NCBI GenBank assembly: GCA_025937785.1
Contig: JAICQQ010000067.1
Coordinates: forward strand, 1-36,878
DNA length: 36,878 nucleotides
Reading direction: 5' to 3'
Source of the DNA: Polyangiaceae bacterium
GTDB lineage: Bacteria > Myxococcota_A > Polyangia > Polyangiales > Polyangiaceae
Shown here: positions 15,577 through 24,275 of the stretch, piece after piece
Position numbering within the stretch: the first letter of the stretch is position 1
Layout of the letters: each line of letters opens with the position of its first letter
Program-made: the position numbers and the translations under genes
The notes under the pieces: model-generated
Database searches by the model: none
Told to the model about the DNA's origin: nothing
Seen by the model: the letters and a program-made list of their open reading frames with translations, nothing else

Positions 15577-17439
15577 ATGACGGACTGCGACGAGCGAAGA
15601 GTTCAGGGAATCAAACGGGTTCCGGTGGCTACCCTGGTGGAGATCTGCGGCAACCAGCCGGGAGTGCCCGCCTTCGAGGGCCGCAGCCTGGACGTGAGCG
15701 GCCGAGGCATGCACGTCAGGACGACCTACGTGCCGAAGGTCGGCGATCCGCTGATTTGTCGATTCGAGAACCAAGGGCGTGAAATCGTGGTCGAAGGTAT
15801 CGTCGCCTGGCGTCGCGAGGGTGACACCGGCGGCGACTTCGGCATTGAATTCACCGCCTTGGACAGCCAGAGCGTGGATGCGCTGCGGGCCCTGTGCGGC
15901 GTGGCGCCGCCCGAGCCCAGTGAAGACGTCGAGGAGGCGGCGGCTGCGCCCGAGCAGGTCCCCTCCGCGCCCGAGGCCTGTGTATCGGGCGCCAAGGTGC
16001 GCCTGCACATCGACGGACTGGGTTCGCCGATGAAGGCCAACGTGCGCGACGCCGGTCGCCGTCGCGTGAAGGTAGGCTCTCAATTGCAGTTCTTGCAGGT
16101 CGGGCGGCATCTGGAGATCGAGGACGTCAGCGTCGGCGCCCGACTGAGCGCCCGGATCGACGCTGTCGACGTGCGCGTCGATCCGCGGACCCAAGTTCCC
16201 GAGCTGGTCGTGGCGCTGCGCTACGATCACGTAGAAGACGCCACACCCGAACCCAGCGTCGTCGATCAGGCGCCCGAGGCGTCGCCCTATCCTGAAGACG
16301 ATCCGGCCGCGATGCAGGACGCCGTCGTCGGCAGCGACGACCCCGAAGAGGCTGCTGCACGCGAAGCAGAGGCCGAGATGCTGGCGGAGCAGAAGGCTGC
16401 CGACCAGGCCCGCCTGGCCGTGGATCGGCTGGGCACGGCGGCACAAGGCGCCGCGCAGGCGGCCAAAGCCACGAGTCGAGTGCTGGCCCGCTTCGGCCAA
16501 TCCGCGGCGGCTCACGCGGGGTCCTTGTTCAAGGGAGCCGGCAAGCAGTTGCTGGATCTGAGGAAACAAACCCCCACAGCGGCCAAGCGCCAGACGGCGA
16601 TGCCCCCGGGGGGGCCGCGCACGTTTCAGAAGCTCCGCCCCCAGGGCGGGCAGCGCCCGGCCTCGCAAGCGCCACGCGCGGCAGCACCCGCAGCGGCTCC
16701 GGCCAGCAGCGCCGAGACGGTCACGCCGCGACGCCGTGGGTCGCGCATCGCGTTCATTGCGGGTGGGCTCGCCGTGGTCGGTGCTACCGCTGCCTACGCG
16801 CTGCGGGACGTCGACGGGCCGTCCACGACGCCCGCGTTGCCCCCGCTGGCTGCGGTAGCGCCCGCCACCTCGGCAGCCAAGCCCGCAGCCGTGCCGGCAA
16901 AGCCCGCGGCTCTGAAGCCCGCCGCGAAAACAACGGACGACTCGGGGGGCATCGTGGCCAACGTGCCGCTGTTCGGGCCGACGCCGATGGCAACGATGGA
17001 ACCGGCGCCCCTCGATCCAGAGCTTGCCCCCGCCGACGAGGAGGCGGCGGAGAAGGCCGCGGCCGCGGCCGCCGTCGACGACGCTGAATGGCCCGACGAA
17101 GCGCCGCGCGCGGCGGCAGTGAACCCTGCAGATGTCAAACCGTGGGGCAGGGGGCGCATGCACTTGCCCACGATCCACAAGCTCCGACTCGACGCTGCCG
17201 GCGCTTCGATCAGCGGCAGCATCAGCGACTCTGGCTTCACGGTGGTCGTCCCCGGCAGAAAGGTGATGGAGTCGGGGCGTGCGATCCAACGTCGCGACGA
17301 GCGCATCGCACAGGTGAAGACCAGCAACACGGCTGCCGGTGCTCAGGTCACGTTTCAGTTCCGAGGCAAGGTACCTGCCTACCGCGTCCGGCTGCGCAAC
17401 GACTTTGCGGAGTTCCTGATCAGCGCACCCGAAGAGTAG
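15577..17439 (+). CDS. PilZ-domain protein with transmembrane helix and AMIN-like C-terminus
   Basis: This 620-residue protein starts at ATG 15577, with GGGAGG at 15567-15572; the ATG at 15556 lies before the ribosome site. An N-terminal PilZ-like domain (about 5-110) shows RRVQGIKRVPV and LDVSGRGMHVRT (D-x-S-x-x-G), the parts that bind cyclic di-GMP. A second, weaker beta-rich unit follows (about 145-235). Then come an acidic Ala/Glu stretch, a basic linker, a transmembrane helix (about 390-408) and an Ala/Pro linker. The C-terminal domain (about 520-618, IHKLRLDAAGASISGSISDSGFTVVVPG) resembles an AMIN-type periplasmic domain. It could link cytoplasmic c-di-GMP to the cell envelope; this is inference. 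Confidence 0.87.
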   Translation: MTDCDERRVQGIKRVPVATLVEICGNQPGVPAFEGRSLDVSGRGMHVRTTYVPKVGDPLICRFENQGREIVVEGIVAWRREGDTGGDFGIEFTALDSQSVDALRALCGVAPPEPSEDVEEAAAAPEQVPSAPEACVSGAKVRLHIDGLGSPMKANVRDAGRRRVKVGSQLQFLQVGRHLEIEDVSVGARLSARIDAVDVRVDPRTQVPELVVALRYDHVEDATPEPSVVDQAPEASPYPEDDPAAMQDAVVGSDDPEEAAAREAEAEMLAEQKAADQARLAVDRLGTAAQGAAQAAKATSRVLARFGQSAAAHAGSLFKGAGKQLLDLRKQTPTAAKRQTAMPPGGPRTFQKLRPQGGQRPASQAPRAAAPAAAPASSAETVTPRRRGSRIAFIAGGLAVVGATAAYALRDVDGPSTTPALPPLAAVAPATSAAKPAAVPAKPAALKPAAKTTDDSGGIVANVPLFGPTPMATMEPAPLDPELAPADEEAAEKAAAAAAVDDAEWPDEAPRAAAVNPADVKPWGRGRMHLPTIHKLRLDAAGASISGSISDSGFTVVVPGRKVMESGRAIQRRDERIAQVKTSNTAAGAQVTFQFRGKVPAYRVRLRNDFAEFLISAPEE

Positions 17440-17525
17440 TTCCAAATCTACGGCCCTCGCGTGCTCGAGTTAAGCAGCGGTCAATCGACTCAGGTTTGAC
17501 TACAAAACAGCTGGGCGCCTCGTGC

Positions 17526-17545
17526 GTACTGGACCCTGCCAGTAC
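17526..17545 (+). promoter_or_regulatory. Inverted repeat before the redoxin gene
   Basis: GTACTGG-ACCCTG-CCAGTAC is a perfect 7-bp dyad ending 11 bases before the GTG start at 17557. It could be an operator or a leader hairpin affecting translation. Confidence 0.45.
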
Positions 17546-17556
17546 ATATTGAAAGG

Positions 17557-18291
17557 GTGACCAGACTTCGTTCCGCGCTCACCCTGCTGATCTTCGGCAG
17601 CACGGGCTGCGCATCCACGGCCGCACCAACCATCGAGGCGCCCACGGCCCGCAAGAACCAGAACCTCGAAGCGTCGATCGAACGTGCGCTCAGCCTGACG
17701 AGCCCTGCGACCCTCTACAACGAACCGACCGCACCGCGCGAATCGCTCGATTTGGACGGCTTGCGTTTCGTGGGTATGGACAACGGCCCCGTGCCCGAGT
17801 TTTCGGTCGAAAGCCACGACGGCAAGCAGCTGAGGTCAGTGGACTTGGTGGGTCACGAGCCGTTCGTGGTGGTTTTTTTCGCTACCTGGTGCCAGGTCTG
17901 CGACATGAAGCTGCCGGTGCTGAAGGGTGTGTTCGACGAGATCGGACCTGTCACCACCATCATGGTCAGCGTCGACGATGCGGAAACCTGGCCGCACGTG
18001 CCCGGCTACCTGAAAGAACACGACGTGAAGTTCCCGGTGGTGAGCGCGCTCGCCTATCCGCGCTTCTCGGCTTCGTACAATCCGTTCCAGGCAGTGCCGC
18101 TGGTCGTGGTGGTAGGACAGAACGGCGGTCTCGTCGACTACCAGATGGGCTTCGCCGATACGCATCAGAAACGCTTGAGCGATGCGATTCGAATGGCGCG
18201 CACGATCGGCCCGCTCAAGGCGGGAGTGACAGCGCCTCCGTCGCGGACGGGTGACAGCGGGGCGAAGGCGGCTGGCTACCCTGGGGATTGA
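17557..18291 (+). CDS. TlpA-like thioredoxin-fold lipoprotein
   Basis: This 244-residue protein has a signal ending at Cys18 (GSTGC), suggesting lipidation. The redoxin domain covers about residues 78-225. It carries the active site WCQVC (C112, C115) in FFATWCQVCDMKLP and a later AVPLVVVV with the cis-Pro, so it should be an active thiol-disulfide reductase or oxidoreductase outside the cytoplasm. The start is GTG at 17557, with AAAGG directly in front, which is closer than usual; no better start is seen. The 3' end overlaps convergent tsaD by 16 bases. Confidence 0.88.
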   Translation: MTRLRSALTLLIFGSTGCASTAAPTIEAPTARKNQNLEASIERALSLTSPATLYNEPTAPRESLDLDGLRFVGMDNGPVPEFSVESHDGKQLRSVDLVGHEPFVVVFFATWCQVCDMKLPVLKGVFDEIGPVTTIMVSVDDAETWPHVPGYLKEHDVKFPVVSALAYPRFSASYNPFQAVPLVVVVGQNGGLVDYQMGFADTHQKRLSDAIRMARTIGPLKAGVTAPPSRTGDSGAKAAGYPGD

Positions 18292-19361
18292 GCGCTGGGC
18301 GTGGTGCGACGGCGGCCGCTGCCCTTGCGGGTGACGGTGGGGAGCAGCGTGTGGGGACTCATTTCCAGTCGGCCAGCGTCGTCCTCGCCGCGTTCCAGCC
18401 GCATGGCGCCAGCATAGGCGATCATCGCCGCGTTGTCGGTGCACGCGCGAAAGGGGGGGATGATGAACTCTAGTCCCTGCGCCGCCGCGCGCTCCGCCCC
18501 CCGGGTCCTGAGCTCGCGATTGGCTGCTACGCCGCCCGCGATCACGATGCGCCCGATGCCCTCGTCGCGCGCGGCTATCAGCGCCTTGTCGAGCAGCGAA
18601 TCGACCACGCGGCGTTGGAACGACGCACACAGGTCGCGCAGCGTCTGATCGTCGCCGGGCCTGCCGTGTTTGGTGACCCAGCGCAGCACGTTGGTCTTCA
18701 ACCCGGAGAAGCTGAATTCGAGTTCGCTCTTCTGAGCCATCGGCTTGGACAGGGTCACCCGATCGGGATCGCCCTGGGCGGCGAGCTTGTCGATGATCGG
18801 GCCGCCCGGGTAACCGAGCCCCAACAGCTTGGCCACCTTGTCGAAGGCTTCGCCCGCCGCGTCGTCACGCGTCGCGCCGAGCTCTTCGATATCGGTCGCG
18901 AGCGGGCCGGACACCTTGTAGAGCGCGCTGTGTCCCCCGGAGGCCAGAAGCCCGATGAACGGAAACGCCGGTTCGTGAGTCCCGGGCGTGTCGTACTCGA
19001 GGAACACCGCGAGCAGATGCCCGATCAGATGGTCGACGCCGACGATGGGCTTTTGCGCTGCCCACGCCAAGCCTTGTGCCGCCTGCATGCCGACCAACAG
19101 CGCGCCCGAGAGCCCCGGTCGGCAGGTCACGGCGATGCCGTCGATCGCGTCGAGCGTGCAATTGGCGCGTGACAGGGCTGCCTCGATGACCGGCCGGATG
19201 TTGCGCAGGTGGTCGCGCGACGCAAGTTCGGGGACTACGCCACCGTAGGGAGCGTGCAGCGAGACCTGACTGTGCACCACGTCACTCTCGACGTGCCGAC
19301 CGTGGACCACGGCCGCTGCCGTCTCATCGCACGATGTCTCGATGCCCAACACGCGCTTCAT
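18276..19361 (-). CDS. tsaD: tRNA N6-adenosine threonylcarbamoyltransferase TsaD
   Basis: This 361-residue protein is a clear TsaD (Gcp/Kae1 family), which transfers the threonylcarbamoyl group to A37 of ANN-decoding tRNAs together with TsaB and TsaE. It starts MKRVLGIETSCDETA, has the metal ligands H111 and H115 (HLIGH, where many members have HxxGH), SGGHS, the FSFSGLKT motif, GGVAANRELR and the C-terminal CTDNAAMIA with D299. About 20 extra basic residues extend the C-terminus, where the gene overlaps the convergent redoxin gene. It is the last gene of a minus-strand run, 24 bases after a small lipoprotein gene. Confidence 0.98.
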   Translation of the reverse strand: MKRVLGIETSCDETAAAVVHGRHVESDVVHSQVSLHAPYGGVVPELASRDHLRNIRPVIEAALSRANCTLDAIDGIAVTCRPGLSGALLVGMQAAQGLAWAAQKPIVGVDHLIGHLLAVFLEYDTPGTHEPAFPFIGLLASGGHSALYKVSGPLATDIEELGATRDDAAGEAFDKVAKLLGLGYPGGPIIDKLAAQGDPDRVTLSKPMAQKSELEFSFSGLKTNVLRWVTKHGRPGDDQTLRDLCASFQRRVVDSLLDKALIAARDEGIGRIVIAGGVAANRELRTRGAERAAAQGLEFIIPPFRACTDNAAMIAYAGAMRLERGEDDAGRLEMSPHTLLPTVTRKGSGRRRTTPSAQSPG

Positions 19362-19385
19362 GGTCGGTGCCCTATAGCAGCTGTT

Positions 19386-19976
19386 TCAGAAACCACAACC
19401 GTCGGTCTCGAAGGGCTTCAGGTAGAACAGTGCGTAACCTGACGATTTTTCAGCGGGGGCGTTGGCCCTGGATGCTGCTGCCGGCTTGAACAGGCGCATC
19501 TCGACCGTCTTGTTCTTCATCAATGAGACCACTGCCAACATGGTGCCCTGGCAGGTGGAATCGACGTAAGCAAAGAAGGTATGCACGCGCCCCTGCCCGA
19601 ACTCGAGCGTCGAGATCGGATCGTGCAAGACCTCGGGAATGGCGCGCAGCGGCGCTTCGTCGAACAGGGGTTTGGCGGAATCTTTGCAGAGCCCGTGTTC
19701 GCTGTCGTCGCTGGTGACGCTGCCCGGGGTCGTCGTGAGCGCATCGATGTCCAGATGCAAGCGGAGCCGTAGCGCGGGCGGTGCTCCGTCCGGGACGAAG
19801 CCGCTATGGAAGACGGGAGCGCTCACCATCGCCCCGCAGTACGCTTCGTCCGCCTCGAGTTGATAGTCGGACAGATCGGTGCAGGCGGCTGCGAGCAAAC
19901 ACAGGCCGAGCGACGAGAGTCCGATGCGAGGGGTGCGTGCTAGAGGCACGAAGCGCCGCTTAGCACGAGCCGTCAC
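19386..19976 (-). CDS. Small lipoprotein of unknown function
   Basis: This 196-residue protein starts at GTG 19976, overlapping the upstream TGA by four bases (GTGA); longer readings back to 20228 lie inside the TPR/HEAT gene and are rejected. A basic start and a hydrophobic stretch end in CLLAAAC (Cys32), fitting lipidation. The mature part is beta-rich with four Cys and the phrase TFFAYVDSTCQGTMLAVVSL. I do not recognise it. Coupling to the TPR/HEAT gene suggests a shared envelope role. Confidence 0.82.
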   Translation of the reverse strand: MTARAKRRFVPLARTPRIGLSSLGLCLLAAACTDLSDYQLEADEAYCGAMVSAPVFHSGFVPDGAPPALRLRLHLDIDALTTTPGSVTSDDSEHGLCKDSAKPLFDEAPLRAIPEVLHDPISTLEFGQGRVHTFFAYVDSTCQGTMLAVVSLMKNKTVEMRLFKPAAASRANAPAEKSSGYALFYLKPFETDGCGF

Positions 19977-22900
19977 GGGCTGGCACCTGCCAGCACGCTC
20001 GCGGCCAATTCTCGAACTTTTGGCTCGGGATCTTTCTTTGCCAGCTGCTCGGCGACGCGACGTGCCGCGGCCGGATCGACCTCGCGCAAGGCCGACAGCG
20101 CCGCCTGGCGCACCAGCGCGTAGTCGTCGTTGATTGCGCTCTCGGTCAAGGCCTCGGCTGTTGCTTTGCCTTGCCCCTGGGGCTCTAGTCTGCCGAGCGT
20201 GCGGGCGGCGTGCGCGCGCACGGCCCAACTGCTCTTGTCGAGCAACAGGCGCCGCACGGCGGCAGCCGGTGCCGAGCTCTTCGCCCTCGCCACTGCTTCG
20301 AGCGCTGCGCGCTGCACCGAAGGGTCACGGTCCATCAGGGTGTCGACGACGGCCCGTGTCGCGGCGGGCTCGGGGCGGAACGCCAGAAAGCGCACGCTCG
20401 TCGCACGCACGTCCGGCGTCGGGTGATGCGCCAACATCACGAAAGGAGTGACGGCATCCGATGCGATGGCTTCGGCGACCTTGAGCGCCGCTTGCTTGGG
20501 TCCGGCTCCGACCTGGTCGATCCGAGCGGTGAGCGCGCCGAACGCCGGCTGGCCATCACGAGTCGAGAGCAGGTCGAGGACGGCCCGCGCGCGCTCGGGC
20601 GAGCTCTGAGCTGCGGTGACTGCTGCCTCCGCGATGGGTGCGTGCAGCTTCACCAATGCTTCGGCCTCTTCGGTCGCGGTATACGCCGTGGGCATCAGGT
20701 TTTCCAAGACCTTCTCGACCTGGACCTGGCCTTGCGAAGTATCCAGTGGATCGCCGCGGAGCTCGTAGCGGCGGGTGGTGTAGACGAGCGCGGCCGATAC
20801 CGCGGTGCGAGCCAGCTCGGGGTCGGTGCTGACCAGGTTCTGCGCGATCGTGCTCGGTGCCGAGGGCGCCCCGAGCCGCGCCAAAGCCAGCGTCGCTTGC
20901 GCCCGAATCAGCGGGTCGGCGGATTCGGCGAGCTGTGCCAGGGTCTCGCTGCCGTGCTTGTAGCCGAGCTCTCCCAGCGCGAACGCGACTGCAGCGCGTG
21001 GCACCGGACCCGCGTCGAGTGAGCGGGCTACGGCCTCGAGCGCCTTGGCGTGCGCATCGGCATGCAGAAAGCCCAGGCCCAGCGCGCCCAGCGATCGCAG
21101 GCTGGGGGCCTCGCTGTCCAGCAACTTTCGCAAGAGGGGGATGGCCTTCTTGTTGCCGACGCGCGCGACGGACCAGGCCGCAGCGACGGCCACCGGATCC
21201 GACTCGTCGCTCTTGATGATTCCGTCGTGCACCAAGACGTTCTCGAGGCGCGGGAGCAGCGCAGGGTCGGAGAGCGCGCCGACCGCGAGCATCGCGCGCA
21301 CTCGGATCTCGAGGTCGCCGTTGCCCGTGGCGTACGCGAATAGCGCGGGCCCCGCCCCCTTGTTCTGGATGTGCGCCAACAGCTCGATGGCGGTGCGCTG
21401 CTGTGCATCGCGCTCGTCGTTCAGCGCGTCGAGCAGCGGCTTGACCGCGCGTTCGCCGATGCGGCGCAGCGCGGCCCTGGCCTGCTCGGCCTGTTCCTTC
21501 GTGCCGCTCTCGGCCTGGTGCACCAAGGGGAACGCCATGGCTCCGTAGACCTCGACGAGCAAGCGTCGATACAGCGGGCGTCCGGGGTTGCCCAGCGCCA
21601 CGGGCAACAGTTCTTTCTCGAGCGACTCGAGCGTGCCTCGACCCAAGTTCACCTGCATGCTCAAGCGCGCAGCCTGTGCGACCAGCTCTTCGTCGGGTGC
21701 CGCACGCACCACGCGCCGTAAGAGTTGGTCCGCTTCGTCGGCCTTCCCCTGACTCAAGAGCAACTCGGCGAGCTGAAAGTACACCGCAAACAGCCGGTCG
21801 TTCTTGGCGATGGCTTGACGGAATGCGGCGATCGCTCGCTCGGTGTCTTGTCGTCGCCGGTACATCTCGCCGAGCTTCCGGTGACCTTCGGCGTCGTCTG
21901 GGCTCAGCTCGACGGCGCGTGCCGCGTACTCGACGGCGCGGTCGTCCTTGTACAGCTCGGCCGCGTACTTGGCCATGCGCTGGTAGTACTCGCGCGCCCG
22001 CTTGGGCTCTGCTCGTGTCAGGCGCTGTAGCACCTCGATCGCACCTTCCAACTTGCGCTCTTGAACCAGTACTTGTTCGAGTCGCAGCAACGAAACGGTG
22101 TCGCCTGGCGCGTGCTTCACGATCTCGCGCAGGGTCTTTTCGGCGCGCACGTACTGGCGCAGCCGGAACTGGACTTCGGCGAGTAGCCGCCCCGCCTCTA
22201 GGTCCGGCGGGTTGCCGTTCAGGCGAATCGCGAGCGGACGTTCTCGCTGTTCGAGCTGTCCAGCGAGCCCCCACAAGGTCACGATGTGCTGGCGCGCCTC
22301 GCGGGCGAGCTGCGGATCGTCTCCGGATTCTTGCAGCACTTTCTCCCAGATGCCACGCGCCTCGTCGTACTGCTTGAAGCGGTCGGCGCGATCGCCCGCC
22401 GAGGCGCCCGTGCGTTCGAGCGCGAGGGCGTAGGCCTTACGGTAACGCATCATCTTCGGCTTCAAGCGCACGGCCTCGCGCAGCGCCTCCAGTCCTTCGG
22501 CGGGCATCTCGTGCTCGAGGTAGACCTCCCCCAGCGTGAACAGGGCGCGGGAACGATCGGGAACCAGCGCCTTGATCCGCAGCCAGGTCTGCCGAGCCTT
22601 GTCCTTTTGACCTTGCTGCCAGTAGCGATCGCCGAGCTCGACGACGTGCCGCGGATCGCGCGACCCCACCTCGGTCAGCCGCTTCAAGAGCGCGAGCGCC
22701 CGCTCGCCTTCCTCGACGCGTTCGTAGAAATCGGCGAGCGCTGCCAGGATCTCTTCATCGTCGTGAGAGCGCGCTTCCAGCCTCTTCAACTGGGCCAGGG
22801 CCCGCGCGCGGTCGCCTTGCTGAATCAGAGCCTCGGCCAGCTGGAACACGAAGTCGGGGTTTCTCGGAGCGGCGCGGATCAGCGCTTCGTATTCCTTGAT

Positions 22901-24109
22901 GGCCGCGTCCAACTCGCCCTGAATCTGCAGCAACTGGACCACCTTGACGCGCGTGCTCACGTCGTTCGGATTCTTTGCGAGGGCCTGCTTGTACGTGGTC
23001 AGCGCCAGCTTCATTCTGCCCGTCTCTTCATAGAGACTACCCAGCAGGCGCATGCGCTCGAAGTCGTTGGCCTGCTGTTTTTCGAGCTCGGCGATCAGCT
23101 CGCTCAGCTTTTCGTCCTTGCGATAAACTTCGACGATAATCTCGTAGATCTCGCTGCGCACGCCGGCCTGTGCGCCCGCAATGCTGAGCGCTCTGCGCAA
23201 GTGTTTGAGTGCCTCGGGGCGCTTGCCCAGCGCCGCGTACGCTTTGCCCAGATCGCGCAACGCCGGAGCCAGCACGCGGTTGTCGCCCGCAGCCGCCTTG
23301 ACCACCTGCTCGTACTCCTGAACGGCGCGTTCGTAGTCGTTGCGCAGGAGCAGCTCGCGCCCGAGTTCTGCGCGCACGAAGAAAGAGCCCTGCGCCAGGC
23401 GTACCAACTCTTGGTGATAGCGTTTGGCCTCGTCGTACTTCTTCAAGTCGAGGGACAGCTGCATCAAGCTGCGCAGCGTTTGCTCGCGATCTGCGCCCGC
23501 TAGCTTGCTGACGGCTTGGTCGAAGCGTTGCCGCGCCTGCTCGAGCTGTCCCTTCTCTTGATACAAGTGCGCGAGCGCCGTGAGCGCGGCAGGATTGCCT
23601 GGCTGCTGGGTGATGGCCCTCTCGTAGGTGGCAATGGCCTCGGCGGTCCGCCCGTCTTGCTTGTAAATGCCGCCAAGGGCGACCAGCGCGTTCCACTGAC
23701 TCGACCCGGCCTGCGCCGCGCGCGTCTCGAAGTCTTTCACCAACTGGTCGAGGTTGCCGTCGCGCTCGCGGTAGAGCTGCGCAAGTCGCTGCAGCGGGAA
23801 CTGCGCCCCCGGCTGATTCATCACGATCGCCGCGTAGCGTGCGATCAAAGCGTCGTTCGAAGGTCCTTGAGACGCATCGGTCGGGCCGCCTGCCTCATCC
23901 GGGTCGTCGGCCGCGGCTGGGGGTTTCGGAGTCGCTGCTCGCGGAGTCGCTGCTCGCGGAGTCGTCGCTCGTGGCGTTGGTTGCGCTTGCGGTTTGGGTC
24001 GCGGTTTGCGCCTCCCCTCGGGATTGAACTGGGCGTGGCTGTCGTGACTGACGGGCAAGGTCGAGCCCAAGGCCACGAGGAGAGCAACCAGGGCCGTTCG
24101 CGTCCGCAT
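19973..24109 (-). CDS. Giant exported TPR/HEAT-repeat protein
   Basis: This 1378-residue protein has a signal peptide (residues 1-27, ending SHAQ). A basic Pro/Thr/Ala tract follows, including TPRAA repeats encoded by 15-bp DNA repeats near 23935-23970. Residues about 85-850 are continuous tetratricopeptide repeats (for example NPAALTALAHLYQEKGQLEQARQRF). Residues about 875-1375 are HEAT-like alpha-helical repeats, ending in repeats with ALSALREVDPAAARRVAEQL. No enzymatic motif is seen. It should be a large periplasmic or outer-membrane scaffold. Together with the coupled small lipoprotein it could form an envelope complex. The start at 24109 is supported by the signal peptide; the ribosome site is weak. 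Confidence 0.93.
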   Translation of the reverse strand: MRTRTALVALLVALGSTLPVSHDSHAQFNPEGRRKPRPKPQAQPTPRATTPRAATPRAATPKPPAAADDPDEAGGPTDASQGPSNDALIARYAAIVMNQPGAQFPLQRLAQLYRERDGNLDQLVKDFETRAAQAGSSQWNALVALGGIYKQDGRTAEAIATYERAITQQPGNPAALTALAHLYQEKGQLEQARQRFDQAVSKLAGADREQTLRSLMQLSLDLKKYDEAKRYHQELVRLAQGSFFVRAELGRELLLRNDYERAVQEYEQVVKAAAGDNRVLAPALRDLGKAYAALGKRPEALKHLRRALSIAGAQAGVRSEIYEIIVEVYRKDEKLSELIAELEKQQANDFERMRLLGSLYEETGRMKLALTTYKQALAKNPNDVSTRVKVVQLLQIQGELDAAIKEYEALIRAAPRNPDFVFQLAEALIQQGDRARALAQLKRLEARSHDDEEILAALADFYERVEEGERALALLKRLTEVGSRDPRHVVELGDRYWQQGQKDKARQTWLRIKALVPDRSRALFTLGEVYLEHEMPAEGLEALREAVRLKPKMMRYRKAYALALERTGASAGDRADRFKQYDEARGIWEKVLQESGDDPQLAREARQHIVTLWGLAGQLEQRERPLAIRLNGNPPDLEAGRLLAEVQFRLRQYVRAEKTLREIVKHAPGDTVSLLRLEQVLVQERKLEGAIEVLQRLTRAEPKRAREYYQRMAKYAAELYKDDRAVEYAARAVELSPDDAEGHRKLGEMYRRRQDTERAIAAFRQAIAKNDRLFAVYFQLAELLLSQGKADEADQLLRRVVRAAPDEELVAQAARLSMQVNLGRGTLESLEKELLPVALGNPGRPLYRRLLVEVYGAMAFPLVHQAESGTKEQAEQARAALRRIGERAVKPLLDALNDERDAQQRTAIELLAHIQNKGAGPALFAYATGNGDLEIRVRAMLAVGALSDPALLPRLENVLVHDGIIKSDESDPVAVAAAWSVARVGNKKAIPLLRKLLDSEAPSLRSLGALGLGFLHADAHAKALEAVARSLDAGPVPRAAVAFALGELGYKHGSETLAQLAESADPLIRAQATLALARLGAPSAPSTIAQNLVSTDPELARTAVSAALVYTTRRYELRGDPLDTSQGQVQVEKVLENLMPTAYTATEEAEALVKLHAPIAEAAVTAAQSSPERARAVLDLLSTRDGQPAFGALTARIDQVGAGPKQAALKVAEAIASDAVTPFVMLAHHPTPDVRATSVRFLAFRPEPAATRAVVDTLMDRDPSVQRAALEAVARAKSSAPAAAVRRLLLDKSSWAVRAHAARTLGRLEPQGQGKATAEALTESAINDDYALVRQAALSALREVDPAAARRVAEQLAKKDPEPKVRELAASVLAGASP

Positions 24110-24275
24110 TCTTCGAAGCCTAGTGGTCCCGGGCGCCGCTCGCTAGCGCCGGCCCCCGGAGCCCGTTGCCTCCTGGATTCTTGGCCAAAAATTCAGCCGC
24201 TCTCGGGTGCGGATCCCGGTCGCTTGCCGCGTGGCCCCAGCGTGACCGGCGTGAACTCCAGGGCGGCAGGTGGCC

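Noticed and set aside
15562..17445. Minus-strand frame of 627 residues opposite the PilZ gene
   Set aside because: Shadow of the GC-rich coding strand; no domain is visible and the opposite frame has clear domains.
19977..20228. Upstream extension of the small lipoprotein gene
   Set aside because: The added part lies inside the TPR/HEAT gene, is Arg-rich and would bury the lipoprotein signal.
22286..23503. Plus-strand frame of 405 residues opposite the TPR/HEAT gene
   Set aside because: Leu/Gln/Arg-biased reverse image of TPR repeats without any recognisable domain.
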